Of a stretch of DNA of 64,000 nucleotides, positions 1 through 9,174 are shown piece by piece. Positions within the stretch are counted from its first letter, which is position 1, and each line of letters opens with the position of its first letter. Origin of the DNA: Nocardia sp. NBC_01327 (GTDB lineage: Bacteria > Actinomycetota > Actinomycetes > Mycobacteriales > Mycobacteriaceae); NCBI RefSeq assembly GCF_035958815.1, contig NZ_CP108383.1, forward strand, positions 5,580,001-5,644,000, given 5' to 3'. The notes under the pieces were generated by a model. The model saw nothing but the letters and a program-made list of their open reading frames with translations. It was not told the origin of the DNA and made no database searches. A program made the position numbers and the translations under genes.

Positions 1-119
1 CATACCGCCATCCTAGCGAGTCTCTCTTCGAGACTCAGCAGATAAGACACGTGGACAGTACTTGCCCCTGTGGGTCTATCTACGCAACTATGGACGTCAA
101 CGGATGGAAGGAGCACGCT

Positions 120-626
120 GTGGAATGGACCGGACAGGTCTACGCGGACACCCCGACAGTGGCGGCGCAGACGTACATCGAGGCCGCGCCGGAGCAGGTG
201 TGGGAGTGCGTCAGCGATATACAGCTCATGCCCCGGCTCAGCGCGGAACTGCGCAGTGTCGAGTGGCTCGACGACGCCACCGGACCGGCACTGGGCGCCA
301 GGTTCGCCGGGCAGAACATGCACGATGCGCTGGGCAGCTGGGAGACGATCAGCACGATCGTGACCTACGAGCCCGGACAACGCTTCGCCTGGGCCGTCGG
401 ATCACCCGAATACCCTTCCAGCATTTGGCGATTCACCCTCCGGCCGCAGGGCTCCGGGACCGTGCTGGAGCAGTGGACGCAGATGGGCCCGGCCCGATCC
501 GGCCTCAGCTACGCCATCGACGCCATGCCCGATAAGGAGCAGAAGATCGTCTTCGTCCGCCTGCGCGAATTCGAGAGCGGTATCGAAGCCAACCTCGCCG
601 CCATCAAGACCCTCATGGAGGCGTAA
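120..626 (+). CDS. SRPBCC (polyketide cyclase/START-like) family protein
   Basis: The protein is about 168 aa and has a SRPBCC-type pattern: an early strand plus EAAPEQVWECVSDI, a central GARFAGQN, and a closing helix (KIVFVRLREFESGIEANLAAIKTLMEA region). Such proteins bind hydrophobic ligands or act as cyclase/dehydrase-like enzymes; the ligand is unknown. I chose GTG at 120 because AAGGAG (108-113) sits 6 nt upstream; the frame stays open to GTG 51 and ATG 90, but those residues do not look like this family. The stop overlaps the next start (TAATG), so it is probably translationally coupled to the luciferase-like oxidoreductase downstream. Confidence 0.8.
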   Translation: MEWTGQVYADTPTVAAQTYIEAAPEQVWECVSDIQLMPRLSAELRSVEWLDDATGPALGARFAGQNMHDALGSWETISTIVTYEPGQRFAWAVGSPEYPSSIWRFTLRPQGSGTVLEQWTQMGPARSGLSYAIDAMPDKEQKIVFVRLREFESGIEANLAAIKTLMEA

Positions 627-1672
627 TGCGCACCGCGACAACGATCGAAGGCTCGGCGGGCAGCTGGCGCGACCTCACCGAATTTGTGGTCGAGGCCGAG
701 AAACTCGGACTCGATATCTGCTGGGTGGCCGAGGCGTGGGGCACCGACGCACCGACACCGCTGGGGTTCCTGGCGGCACGCACGGAGCGAATTCTGCTGG
801 GCTCCGGCATCATTCAGCTCGGCACCCGCTCCCCCGTCACCATCGCGCAGACCGCCATGACGCTGGCGCAGCTGTCGGAGGGACGGTTCCTGCTCGGCCT
901 CGGCGCCTCGGGACCGCAGGTCATCGAAGGGCTGCACGGTGTTCCGTTCGCCCGCCCGCTGACACGTATGCGCGAGACCGTCGAGATCATTCGCACCGTG
1001 TTCGCGGGCGGCAAGATCAGCTACCAGGGCAAGCAGTTCACCATCCCGCTGCCGGGCGATGCCCGTCCGATGCGGTTGAGCATGCCGCCGGTCTCGGTGC
1101 CGATCTACCTCGCGACGCTGTCCCCGAAAATGCTGGAGCTCACCGGCGAACTCGCCGACGGCTGGCTCGGCACCAGCTTCGTTCCCGAGGGCGCGGACGC
1201 CTATTTCACCCCTCTCGACGACGGACTGGCCCGCTCCGGCCGCACCCGCGCCGACCTGGATATCTGTCAGGGCGCGGAGATCAATATCGTCGCCGACGAA
1301 GCACAGCTCGCCGGAATCCTCGCCGGCCGCAAGATGGAACTCGCCTTCTCTCTCGGCGGTATGGGGTCCGGATCCACCAACTTCTACAACAATGCCTACA
1401 GCCGGCAGGGCTGGGCAGAGGTCGCGGAGCGCGTCCGCGAACGCTGGCAGAGCGGCGACCGCACGGGTGCGGCCACCCTGATCACCGACGATATGGTCCT
1501 GGCCACCACACTCATCGGCACCGAGGAGCGGGTGCGCGAACGCCTGCGGGTCTGGCGGGACACCGGGGTCGACACCGTCCGCCTCTACCCGGCCGGTGAC
1601 ACCCTGCACGACAAGCTGGACAACCTCGGCCGCGGCATCGACATGATCCGCGAACTCGGCGAGCGCGCCTAG
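626..1672 (+). CDS. LLM-class (luciferase-like) F420-type oxidoreductase
   Basis: This 348-aa protein is a bacterial luciferase-like TIM-barrel oxidoreductase. In actinomycetes this class mostly uses coenzyme F420 rather than FMN. The glycine-rich FLLGLGASGPQVIEG segment and the GTEERVRERL-plus-DTVRLYP tail are typical. The substrate cannot be read. It starts inside the stop of the SRPBCC gene (TAATG), so the two probably act in one pathway. Its end overlaps the convergent PPOX gene by 4 nt, so neither gene can have a terminator between them. Confidence 0.85.
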   Translation: MRTATTIEGSAGSWRDLTEFVVEAEKLGLDICWVAEAWGTDAPTPLGFLAARTERILLGSGIIQLGTRSPVTIAQTAMTLAQLSEGRFLLGLGASGPQVIEGLHGVPFARPLTRMRETVEIIRTVFAGGKISYQGKQFTIPLPGDARPMRLSMPPVSVPIYLATLSPKMLELTGELADGWLGTSFVPEGADAYFTPLDDGLARSGRTRADLDICQGAEINIVADEAQLAGILAGRKMELAFSLGGMGSGSTNFYNNAYSRQGWAEVAERVRERWQSGDRTGAATLITDDMVLATTLIGTEERVRERLRVWRDTGVDTVRLYPAGDTLHDKLDNLGRGIDMIRELGERA

Positions 1673-2049
1673 CTCTGCGGAATGATCGCCAGGCCCACCG
1701 ATCGGTCCGCGCCCAGCACGAGTTTGTGACCGCGAATGGCGAGCGTGCCGAGCAGCCCGTACTTGCGTCCCACCACCGTGCGCACGAGTTCGGTACCCGC
1801 CGGGTCCAGCACCTGGGCGGTGCCGGGCAGGATCTCCTCGCCGCGCGGCCTGCCCCGGCTATCGCAGATCTGCACGGTCACCTGCGGATTGCGGCGAATT
1901 CGCTTGACCTTCCAGGTTTTCGGATTGGTCCACACCAGGATGCGGGCGCCGTCCGGAGCCACCCAGACCGGGGTCGAGACCGCGGCGCCGTCCTTCTTGT
2001 ATGTGGTGAGCAGGGCGTATTTGGCCTGAGCCACATCGTTCCAAGTCAT
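1669..2049 (-). CDS. PPOX-class F420-dependent oxidoreductase-like protein
   Basis: This short (126 aa) split-beta-barrel protein has the pattern LLTTYKKDGAAVSTPVWVAPDG ... WTNPKTWKVKRIRRNPQV ... GEEILPGTAQVL, as in small pyridoxamine-5-phosphate-oxidase-like F420 proteins. I take ATG 2049 (MTWNDVAQAKYALL), which matches the usual start of the family; the frame is open further upstream without family-like residues. It converges on the LLM oxidoreductase with a 4-nt overlap. Substrate unknown. Confidence 0.85.
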   Translation of the reverse strand: MTWNDVAQAKYALLTTYKKDGAAVSTPVWVAPDGARILVWTNPKTWKVKRIRRNPQVTVQICDSRGRPRGEEILPGTAQVLDPAGTELVRTVVGRKYGLLGTLAIRGHKLVLGADRSVGLAIIPQS

Positions 2050-2139
2050 GATCGAACGGTATGCCCGCCGCACCGCGACGGCATCCGTCCGCAAGCGCAA
2101 TCGCGGCTACGACCACAGTCGTACGGGCGTCACGGTCGA

Positions 2140-2169
2140 ACCGCCGGGCCGGTCGCCCGGTCCGGCGGT
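2140..2169. terminator. 13-bp hairpin downstream of the DUF8020-like gene
   Basis: Arms 2140-2152 and 2157-2169 pair over 13 bp (12 Watson-Crick plus one G-U) around a 4-nt TCGC loop. It lies 48 nt past the stop of the leftward gene at 2217-2756 and upstream of the PPOX start at 2049. There is no T run, as is common for actinobacterial terminators. Confidence 0.6.
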
Positions 2170-2216
2170 CCGCCATACGCACGGCCAGGTGCTGCCCTGG
2201 CACAGCCGTGCTCACC

Positions 2217-2756
2217 TCAGGGCTGATCTCCGGCGATGATCGCGCCGAGCAGGCCACCCACGCCGCAGCCGACTATGGCTCCGACCACGAAGAAGAAGAA
2301 TCCGACCACCGCGCCGACAATGCAGCCGATGACCGCCCCGCCCACGATCGAACCGGCATTGGCCACATTCTCCAGCGCGACCGTTTGCGGTGTAGGCGCC
2401 GCGATATCGGCCGCGTTCTCGGGACGGACGGTCAATGTCGTCCCGGCGGAGTCGATTTCGGGGATCACATGCAGCGATCGGTCCGCCAGCTGATAGGCCA
2501 GCGGTAGCGACGCGATGGACTCACCGTTGGGCCCGATCACATTCACCGTCCCGCCGGCCAATTCGAAATGGCCACCGGCGAGCGTGGTGCTGACGGCGGA
2601 GCGATCGGGCGCCAGGCTGGTGGTGTACTCGACCCCTCGATCGACACCACTGATGCCCGGTTGCGCCAGGACCGGTTCACCGTGTGCGGTGACGGTCGCG
2701 ACGCAGAGCGCGGCAATCGAAAGAAGTGTTGTTGCGGCGAATTTGGCAATTCTCAT
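2217..2756 (-). CDS. Secreted/membrane-anchored DUF8020-like protein
   Basis: This 179-aa protein begins MRIAKFAATTLLSIAALC, a signal-peptide-like stretch. A small beta-rich domain follows (EYTTSLAPDRSAVSTTL ... PLAYQLADRSLHVIPEID), then a C-terminal pair of glycine-rich hydrophobic helices (about residues 133-175) with two cysteines (IGCIVG, VGCGVGG). It is a clear paralog of the gene at 29964-30509, with the same order and similar N- and C-termini. I recall this nocardial/rhodococcal family as DUF8020. The function is unknown; the tail suggests membrane or envelope location. Confidence 0.75.
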   Translation of the reverse strand: MRIAKFAATTLLSIAALCVATVTAHGEPVLAQPGISGVDRGVEYTTSLAPDRSAVSTTLAGGHFELAGGTVNVIGPNGESIASLPLAYQLADRSLHVIPEIDSAGTTLTVRPENAADIAAPTPQTVALENVANAGSIVGGAVIGCIVGAVVGFFFFVVGAIVGCGVGGLLGAIIAGDQP

Positions 2757-2905
2757 GATGACTACCCTGCATTCGAAAGAGCCGATTCACCGCAGGTCGA
2801 GTACTGCATTCCATGTCATCGATGACACGGCGAACGCCGGAGACTACGACTCGATATGCGCGCACAGGATTCACGCGGCGAATCAGGGAATCCACATCCA
2901 ATTAT

Positions 2906-2925
2906 CAATCGCACTAGTGTGATTG
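2906..2925. promoter_or_regulatory. Near-perfect 20-bp palindrome upstream of the DUF8020-like gene
   Basis: CAATCGCACT-AGTGTGATTG has 9 of 10 complementary pairs, centred on CTAG, 150 nt upstream of the leftward start at 2756. It looks like a dimeric repressor site. The rest of the 313-nt gap 2757-3069 holds only the cobN-side hairpin at 3010-3044; I see no gene in it. Confidence 0.4.
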
Positions 2926-3009
2926 GAGTCCCGGGCGTCTTCCCCGAGTGTGACGACGGGACCATTCTTATGGTCCTCTCAGACTCACCCGGAGGATAGA
3001 ACAGGTGTC

Positions 3010-3044
3010 CGGGTTGTCCGCCGATGTCCTCTGCGGACAACCCG
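3010..3044 (-). terminator. 12-bp hairpin after cobN
   Basis: Perfect arms 3010-3021 and 3033-3044 (CGGGTTGTCCGC and its complement) enclose an 11-nt loop, starting 26 nt past the cobN stop on the minus strand. There is no U tract. It probably ends the cobN transcript. Confidence 0.65.
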
Positions 3045-3069
3045 TCATGCCGCGTGAAGCGGAATTCGC

Positions 3070-6000
3070 CTATTCCAGTTCGCCTTCGGTTTCCAGGTAG
3101 ACCTGACGCAGACGCTCCAGCGTATCGGCCTCCGGGGCTTCCCAGAGCTTGCGCTCGGCCGCCTCCAGCAAACGCTCTGCAATGCCGTGCAGCGCCCATG
3201 GATTCGACTGCTCCATGAACTTGAGATTCACCTCGTCGAATACATAACTCTCGGCCAGCTTTTCGTACATCCAGTCCGCGACCACATTGGTGGTGGCGTC
3301 GTAGCCGAAGAGGTAATCGACCGTGGCGGCCATTTCGAACGCGCCCTTGTAACCGTGCCGGCGCATGGCCTCGAGCCATCGCGGATTCACCACGCGGGCC
3401 CGGAATACCCGAGCGGTCTCTTCGGACAGCGTGCGGGTGCGCACCGCATCCGGCCGGGTGCTGTCGCCGATATACGCCTCGGGATTCTTACCCGTGAGCG
3501 CGCGCACCGCCGCCACCATGCCGCCGTGGTACTGGAAATAGTCGTCGGAGTCGGCGATATCGTGTTCGCGGGTGTCGGTGTTCTTGGCCGCCACCGCGAT
3601 TCGCCGATACGCGGTGCGCATATCGTCGGCGGCGGGCGCGCCGTCGAGATCGCGGCCGTAGGCGAAACCGCCCCAGGCCGTGTAGACCTGCGCCAGATCG
3701 TCATCGGTGCGCCAGCTCTTGGAATCGATGAGCTGCAGCAGACCCGCGCCGTAGGTGCCCGGCTTGGATCCGAAGATGCGGGTGGTGGCGCGGCGCTCGT
3801 CGCCGTGCTCGGCCAGATCCGCCTGGGCATGTGCGCGAACGTAATTGGATTCGGCGGGCTCGTCGAGTTCGGCGACCAGGCGCACCGCATCATCGAGCAG
3901 TGCGAGCACATGAGGGAAGGCATCGCGGAAGAACCCGCTGATGCGCACGGTCACATCGATGCGCGGACGGCCCAGCTCCTCGAGATCGATCGCGGCCAGT
4001 GTGGTGACGCGGCGGCTGGCCTCATCCCAGACCGGGCGCACACCGAGCAGTGCGAAGACCTCGGCGATATCGTCACCGGAGGTGCGCATGGCGGAGGTAC
4101 CCCATACCGAAAGACCCACGGAGCGCGGGTATTCGCCGTGATCGGCGAGATAGCGCGCCAGCAGCGAATCGGCCATGGCCTGACCGGTTTCCCACGCCAG
4201 CCGCGACGGGACCGCCTTGGGGTCGACCGAATAGAAATTGCGGCCGGTGGGCAGCACATTGATGAGCCCGCGCAGCGGTGAACCACTGGGACCGGCCGGA
4301 ATGAATCCGCCATTGAGCGCGTGCAGAATGCGGGTGATCTCGATCCCGGTCTGCCGCAGGCGCGGAACCACCTCTGTCGCAGCGAATCCCATGACCCGGC
4401 GCACGACGTCCAGACGGGCCGAGTCCTCGGTGCCGACCAGATCTTCGGTAACGGCGTCGATGGAATCGACATCCCAGTCGACCTCCTGCATGGCCGCGAC
4501 CAATTCCCGGGCGCGGGACTCGACGGCATCGACCCGCTCGCGCGATTCGTCACCACTTTCACTGAGCCCCAGTGCTTCTCGCAGACCCGGCACATTCACC
4601 TCGCCGCCCCACAGCTGACGGGCGCGCAGCATGGCGAGCACCAGATCCACCTCGGCCTCACCGGCGGGCGCCTGGCCGAGAATATGCAGCCCGTCGCGGA
4701 TCTGCACATCCTTGATCTCGCACAGCCAGCCGTCGACGTGCAGCAGCATATCGTCGAAGACGTCCTCGTCCGGCCGCTCGGCCAGACCGAGGTCGTGATC
4801 CATCTTGGCCGCGCGCATGAGCGTCCAGATCTGCTGGCGAATGGCGGGCAGCTTGGCCGGATCGAGGGTGGAGATATTGGCGTGCTCGTCGAGCAGCTGC
4901 TCCAAACGCGAGATATCGCCGTAGCTTTCGGCCCGCGCCATGGGCGGAATCAGGTGATCGACCAGGGTGGCGTGGGCGCGGCGCTTGGCCTGCGTGCCCT
5001 CACCCGGATCGTTCACCAGGAACGGGTAGATGAGCGGCAGATCCCCGAGCGCCGCATCGGTGCCGCAGGAGGCGGACATGCCGAGGGTCTTACCCGGCAG
5101 CCATTCCAGATTGCCGTGCTTGCCCAGATGCACCATGGCGTCGGCGGCGAACCCGTCGGGCGCGGCCAGCCAGCGGTAGGCGGCCAGATAGTGGTGGCTC
5201 GGCGGCAGATCCGGGTCGTGGTAGATGGCGACCGGGTTCTCGCCGAAACCGCGCGGCGGCTGCACGATCAGCACGATATTGCCGAAACGCAGTGCGGCGA
5301 TGACGATCTCGCCCTTCGGATCGGCGGAGCGATCCACATACAGTTCGCCGGGCGCCGCGCCCCATGCCTCGGTGACGCCCTCGCGCAGATCCTCCGGCAG
5401 CGTGGCGAACCAGGCGCCGTAGGTATCGGCGCCGATGCGAATCGGGTTGCCCTCCAACTGTTCCGCCGTCAGCCAGTCCGGATCCTGGCCACCGGCGGCG
5501 ATCAGCGCGTGGATGAGCTTGTCGCCGTCACCCTCCTCGAGTCCGGGGATCTCCCCCGGCTCGCCGAGATAGTAACCGGCGGAACGCAATTCATTGAGAA
5601 TCCGGAGCGCGCTGGCCGGGGTGTCCAGGCCGACGGCATTGCCGATTCGTGCATGCTTGGTCGGATAAGCCGACAGTACGAGGGCAATATGCTTGTCCGC
5701 GTTGGGGATATGCCGAAGTCGCGCGTACCGCACCGCGATTCCGGCCACGCGGGCGGCGCGCTCCGGATCGGGCACATAGGTGGACAGGCCGTCCGCGTCG
5801 AACTCCTTGAAGGAGAACGGCACCGTGATGATGCGGCCGTCGAACTCCGGCACCGCCACCTGGGTGGCGACGTCCAGCGGGGAGAGGCCGTCGTCATTGG
5901 CCTGCCACTGCTCGCGGCCGCTGGTGAGGCAGAGTCCCTGCAGGATCGGCACATCCAGATCGGCGAGCGCGCCCACATCCCAGGCCTCGTCATCACCACC

Positions 6001-6678
6001 GGCCGAGGCGGTGGCCGGTTTGGTGCCGCCGGCCGCGAGCACGGTCACGATGAGCGCGTCTGCCTGGCGCAGCTCGGCCAGCAGATCGGTCTCGGCGGTC
6101 CGCAGCGAGGCGCAGTACACCGGCAGCGCCCGCGCGCCCTTGTCCTCGATAGCCTGGCACAGCGCATCGATATAGCCGGTGTTCCCGGCCAGATGCTGCG
6201 CCCGGTAATAGACGACCGCCACCGTCGGCGCACCCTCGGCTATCGGGCGCGAATCCCGTTCCAGCCGGCCCCAGCTGGGCAGCTCCACCGGCGGCTCGAA
6301 ACCGAATCCGGTGAGCAGCACGGTGTCGGAGAGAAAGTTGTGCAGCTGCAAGAGGTTTCCGGGCCCACCGGCCGCCAGATAGTTGTGCGCGTCGGCGGCC
6401 ACACCGCCGGGCACGGTGGAGCACTCCATGAGCTCGGCATCCGGTGCGATCTCACCGCCGAGCGCGACCAGCGGAGTCCCGCTGGCGCGCACCGCCTCCA
6501 GACCTTCCTCCCACGCCCGCTTACCGCCGAGAATGCGCACGATCACCAGATCGGCGCCCTCGAGCAGCGCAGGCAGATCCTCCGGCAGCAGTCGCGCGGG
6601 ATTGGCGAGCCGATACTCGGCTCCACTGGCACGTGCGCTCAGCAGATCGGTATCGGACGTGGACAGCAGCAAAATCAC
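3070..6678 (-). CDS. cobN: Cobaltochelatase large subunit CobN
   Basis: This is the large subunit of the aerobic cobaltochelatase, which inserts Co2+ into hydrogenobyrinate a,c-diamide, normally with CobS/CobT- or ChlD/I-type ATPase partners (not in this window). The CobN/Mg-chelatase H domain runs through most of its 1202 aa, close to the mycobacterial length. HLGKHGNLEWLPGKTLGMS lies near residues 514-532, with PPRGFGENP before it and PTGRNFYSVDPKAVPS after. I start at GTG 6678 (VILLLSTSDTDLLSARASG), 9 nt after AGGAAGG; an open frame continues upstream only through the riboswitch. Expression should be repressed by adenosylcobalamin through the leader at 6690-6815. Confidence 0.96.
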   Translation of the reverse strand: MILLLSTSDTDLLSARASGAEYRLANPARLLPEDLPALLEGADLVIVRILGGKRAWEEGLEAVRASGTPLVALGGEIAPDAELMECSTVPGGVAADAHNYLAAGGPGNLLQLHNFLSDTVLLTGFGFEPPVELPSWGRLERDSRPIAEGAPTVAVVYYRAQHLAGNTGYIDALCQAIEDKGARALPVYCASLRTAETDLLAELRQADALIVTVLAAGGTKPATASAGGDDEAWDVGALADLDVPILQGLCLTSGREQWQANDDGLSPLDVATQVAVPEFDGRIITVPFSFKEFDADGLSTYVPDPERAARVAGIAVRYARLRHIPNADKHIALVLSAYPTKHARIGNAVGLDTPASALRILNELRSAGYYLGEPGEIPGLEEGDGDKLIHALIAAGGQDPDWLTAEQLEGNPIRIGADTYGAWFATLPEDLREGVTEAWGAAPGELYVDRSADPKGEIVIAALRFGNIVLIVQPPRGFGENPVAIYHDPDLPPSHHYLAAYRWLAAPDGFAADAMVHLGKHGNLEWLPGKTLGMSASCGTDAALGDLPLIYPFLVNDPGEGTQAKRRAHATLVDHLIPPMARAESYGDISRLEQLLDEHANISTLDPAKLPAIRQQIWTLMRAAKMDHDLGLAERPDEDVFDDMLLHVDGWLCEIKDVQIRDGLHILGQAPAGEAEVDLVLAMLRARQLWGGEVNVPGLREALGLSESGDESRERVDAVESRARELVAAMQEVDWDVDSIDAVTEDLVGTEDSARLDVVRRVMGFAATEVVPRLRQTGIEITRILHALNGGFIPAGPSGSPLRGLINVLPTGRNFYSVDPKAVPSRLAWETGQAMADSLLARYLADHGEYPRSVGLSVWGTSAMRTSGDDIAEVFALLGVRPVWDEASRRVTTLAAIDLEELGRPRIDVTVRISGFFRDAFPHVLALLDDAVRLVAELDEPAESNYVRAHAQADLAEHGDERRATTRIFGSKPGTYGAGLLQLIDSKSWRTDDDLAQVYTAWGGFAYGRDLDGAPAADDMRTAYRRIAVAAKNTDTREHDIADSDDYFQYHGGMVAAVRALTGKNPEAYIGDSTRPDAVRTRTLSEETARVFRARVVNPRWLEAMRRHGYKGAFEMAATVDYLFGYDATTNVVADWMYEKLAESYVFDEVNLKFMEQSNPWALHGIAERLLEAAERKLWEAPEADTLERLRQVYLETEGELE

Positions 6679-6689
6679 AGGTTTCGGCC

Positions 6690-6815
6690 TTCCTCGGGTG
6701 ACGCGCCCAGCACGGTGTGGCGCTCGACGGGAAGGTCTGACTGTCACAGTGGCGCGACCGCACCGGAATTGCACCGGCTACTTCCGTCCGACGAGCCCGC
6801 CGATGCTATCGCGCC
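6690..6815 (-). promoter_or_regulatory. Cobalamin (B12) riboswitch upstream of cobN
   Basis: Read on the minus strand, the leader contains GGAAGTAGCCGGTGCAATTC, then CGGTGCGGTCGCGCCACTGT, then GACAGTCAGACC. This matches the conserved core of cobalamin riboswitches (GGAA..CGGTG..ATTCCG, GCGG..CGCCACTGT, and AGTCAGAC leading into the B12 box). It ends just before the cobN ribosome-binding site. AdoCbl binding would be expected to mask that site. Outer boundaries are approximate. Confidence 0.88.
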
Positions 6816-6885
6816 CGGATCACAGTGCGGCAAAGCCTGGTCGGCAATGCTGTTCCGCTATGAAATCCGCGCGTACGCTGCCGGT

Positions 6886-7239
6886 ATGCCGAACACACCA
6901 GGATGGGTCAGGCGGAATCGATTCGCTGCCTGGTCAGGATATCTTTGCGCATTGGTTGCCTTCGCAATGCTGGGCATGACTTTGGTCGCTGCCGGCAGTG
7001 GCAATACGCGGTACGCGATGCTCGCGGGCATCATCTTCGCCGCCACGGCTCTCTTCGGGATCACGGTGCAGTTGACCACCGTGCACCGGGACCATCTCGA
7101 TCACCACAACACCCCGAACCTGCTCCAGGACACCTGGGAAACGTCACCGGCCTTCGCGCTGCGCCGCGGTGTCCCGAGCTCGATCGAACCGCACCAGGCC
7201 GGTTGGCCGGAATGGCAAGCGCAGCACGGACCTCGATAA
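6886..7239 (+). CDS. Small two-helix membrane protein
   Basis: This 117-aa protein has two hydrophobic spans (about residues 14-38 and 43-66) followed by a soluble tail of about 50 residues ending EWQAQHGPR. It is divergent from cobN and 37 nt before cobG. ATG 6886 is a modest choice: the frame continues upstream (ATG 6847) and no clear ribosome-binding site marks either. I do not recognise the family. Its position suggests a conserved neighbour of cob genes, possibly only by proximity. Confidence 0.65.
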   Translation: MPNTPGWVRRNRFAAWSGYLCALVAFAMLGMTLVAAGSGNTRYAMLAGIIFAATALFGITVQLTTVHRDHLDHHNTPNLLQDTWETSPAFALRRGVPSSIEPHQAGWPEWQAQHGPR

Positions 7240-7276
7240 TCTCCCGCACCGCCGGTCGCCGTAGGCTTGACCGGTC

Positions 7277-8476
7277 ATGACCCGAACAGATCCCGATTCC
7301 TGCCCGGGCGTGCTGCGCCTGCACGACGCCGCCGACGGGCCCCTCGCGCGTATTCGCGTGCCCGGTGGGCGCCTCACCCCGCAGCAGCTGCAGGCGCTCG
7401 CCGAGGCGTCGAGCGAACTCGCCGACGGCAGTATCGAACTCACCTCACGCGGCAATGTGCAGCTGCGGCAGGTGCGCGACGCACGCGCACTCGAAGCGCG
7501 GCTCACCGCGGCCGGGCTGCTGCCGAGCGCCTCGCACGAGCGCATTCGCAATATCATCGCCTCACCGCTGGCCGGGCGGGTCGGCGGCGCGGCCGATGTG
7601 CACGAACTGGTTCCCGCACTCGATGCAGGATTGCAGGCCGACCCGCGACTGGCGGAATTGCCGGGGCGCGTGCTCTTCACGCTCGATGACGGACGCGGTG
7701 ATGTCAGCGGGCTCGGCGGGGATATCGGTGTGCACGCCGTGGATGGCGACACCTATGCCCTGCTGCTGGCGGGTGCGGACTCCGGGGTGCGGGTGCCCGC
7801 CGGCGACGCGGTCGACCTCATGCTCGCGGCGGCGCACGGCTTTCTCGAACTGCGCGACGGGCAGTGGCGGCTGCACGAGATCCCCGACGCCGGTCCCCGC
7901 CTCGCCGATCGCCTGCTGAATTCGCGGTCCGGTCTGGAGGCCAGTGCCGAATCCGTCGAAATCGTTGTGCGGCACGAGATTCCGATCGGCTGGATGACCC
8001 AGGGCGATGATCGCGTGGCATTGGGCGCGGGTGTGCCACTCGGTTCCCTGCCCGCGCGCACCGCCGAATTCATCGCCGCCGTCGAGCGGCCGATTCTGCT
8101 GACCCCGTGGCGCAGCCTGGTGATCGCCGATCTCGACGAATGGGCCGCCGAGCAGGTGGTGCGGGTGCTCGCCCCCATGGGATTGATCTTCGACGCCCAC
8201 TCGCCCTGGCTACTGGCCAGTGCCTGCGCGGGCATGCCGGGCTGCGCGAAATCCCGGACCGATGTGCGCGCCGATGTGGCCGAGGCGGTCGAATCCGGCC
8301 GCATAGTGCCCGCAGGAGCACCCCAATTCGCGCGCGAAGGGCTGGAAGCCGCCGAGATCGTGGCCTCCGGCCGTCAGCACTGGTCCGGCTGCGAGCGGCG
8401 CTGCGGCCGCCCGCGCGGCGCGGTCACCGACATCATCGCCACCACCGACGGCTACCGCATCGATCCGGCCGACTGA
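7277..8476 (+). CDS. cobG: Precorrin-3B synthase CobG
   Basis: This 399-aa protein has nitrite/sulfite-reductase-like half domains. The N-terminal half carries SIELTSRGNVQLRQV and the second half IPIGWMTQGDDRVALGAGVPLG. Four cysteines of the Fe4S4/siroheme-type signature are present: C317 and C323 (CX5C), C372 and C376 (CX3C, in WSGCERRCGRPRGAVTD). CobG oxidises precorrin-3A to precorrin-3B in the aerobic B12 pathway. It runs in the same direction as cobH and cobIJ but is separated from them by the membrane protein, DDAH and Lrp genes, whereas M. tuberculosis has cobG-H-IJ contiguous. Confidence 0.93.
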   Translation: MTRTDPDSCPGVLRLHDAADGPLARIRVPGGRLTPQQLQALAEASSELADGSIELTSRGNVQLRQVRDARALEARLTAAGLLPSASHERIRNIIASPLAGRVGGAADVHELVPALDAGLQADPRLAELPGRVLFTLDDGRGDVSGLGGDIGVHAVDGDTYALLLAGADSGVRVPAGDAVDLMLAAAHGFLELRDGQWRLHEIPDAGPRLADRLLNSRSGLEASAESVEIVVRHEIPIGWMTQGDDRVALGAGVPLGSLPARTAEFIAAVERPILLTPWRSLVIADLDEWAAEQVVRVLAPMGLIFDAHSPWLLASACAGMPGCAKSRTDVRADVAEAVESGRIVPAGAPQFAREGLEAAEIVASGRQHWSGCERRCGRPRGAVTDIIATTDGYRIDPAD

Positions 8477-8625
8477 GAATCTCATTTCGGCACGACTCCC
8501 CGGTCATGGGGGTGCGAGGTTTCCTCCGCACTGTTCATGGCGATCTTTCCGGCGCACAGTGGATGGTTCAGACAGCTTGGCGTGTTGTCCGGATCAGGCA
8601 TACGGATCGGGTGCAGGAGGTCGGC

Positions 8626-9174
8626 ATGACCATTTCGAGAATGGGCGATGAGGAGATCGCGGCCATGTCCGATGTGGAGCGGCGCGAGCTCATCAAACGA
8701 TTGCGGGTGTGGGAGCCGCGGCTGCCGCGGCCCGAGGTGGTGCGGTTGCATCGCCGGATTCGATTGACGCTCATGGTCGGCGGATGTCTCGCCATGATTC
8801 CCTGGCTGGTGTACCTCGGTCTCACGCTGCCCGCCGACTATCACGCCCGCAACTGGTCGCTGACCTGGATCGGGTTCGATGTGCTGCTGGTGCTCATGAT
8901 GGCCGCCACCGCCTATCTCGGGTGGCGGCGGCAGGTCCTGCTGGTACTGCCCGCCTTCGGCACCGGAATGCTGCTGCTGGTGGACGCCTGGTTCGATATC
9001 GTCACCGCCGCACCCGAGGATCTGTGGGTCTCGGTGACCACCGCGGTGGTCGCCGAGATTCCACTCGCCCTACTACAGATCAGCGGGGCGATCTTCCTGC
9101 TGCGATTCCTGGTGCAGGCGCATCCGCTGCACGATCCTGCGGTCAGTCCATGGAAGGCAACGCTGCCGTTCTGA
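8626..9174 (+). CDS. Four-span membrane protein, unrecognised
   Basis: This 182-aa protein has a basic, charged N-terminus (MTISRMGDEEIAAMSDVERRELIKRL region) and about four hydrophobic spans near residues 47-66, 80-98, 103-120 and 134-160. A very good ribosome-binding site, AGGAGG at 8615-8620, lies 5 nt before ATG 8626 and fixes the start. It converges on the DDAH gene with a 32-nt overlap of coding ends. The function is not recognisable; it follows cobG by 149 nt and may have its own promoter. Confidence 0.75.
   Translation: MTISRMGDEEIAAMSDVERRELIKRLRVWEPRLPRPEVVRLHRRIRLTLMVGGCLAMIPWLVYLGLTLPADYHARNWSLTWIGFDVLLVLMMAATAYLGWRRQVLLVLPAFGTGMLLLVDAWFDIVTAAPEDLWVSVTTAVVAEIPLALLQISGAIFLLRFLVQAHPLHDPAVSPWKATLPF

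Noticed and set aside
509..1609. Long minus-strand frame opposite the LLM oxidoreductase
   Set aside because: Low-complexity Arg/Ala/Gly-rich translation with no family features; shadow of a well-supported gene.
4321..6885. Very long plus-strand open frame opposite cobN
   Set aside because: It is the antisense shadow of cobN, with composition dictated by high GC. Only the last part from 6886 looks like a separate protein.
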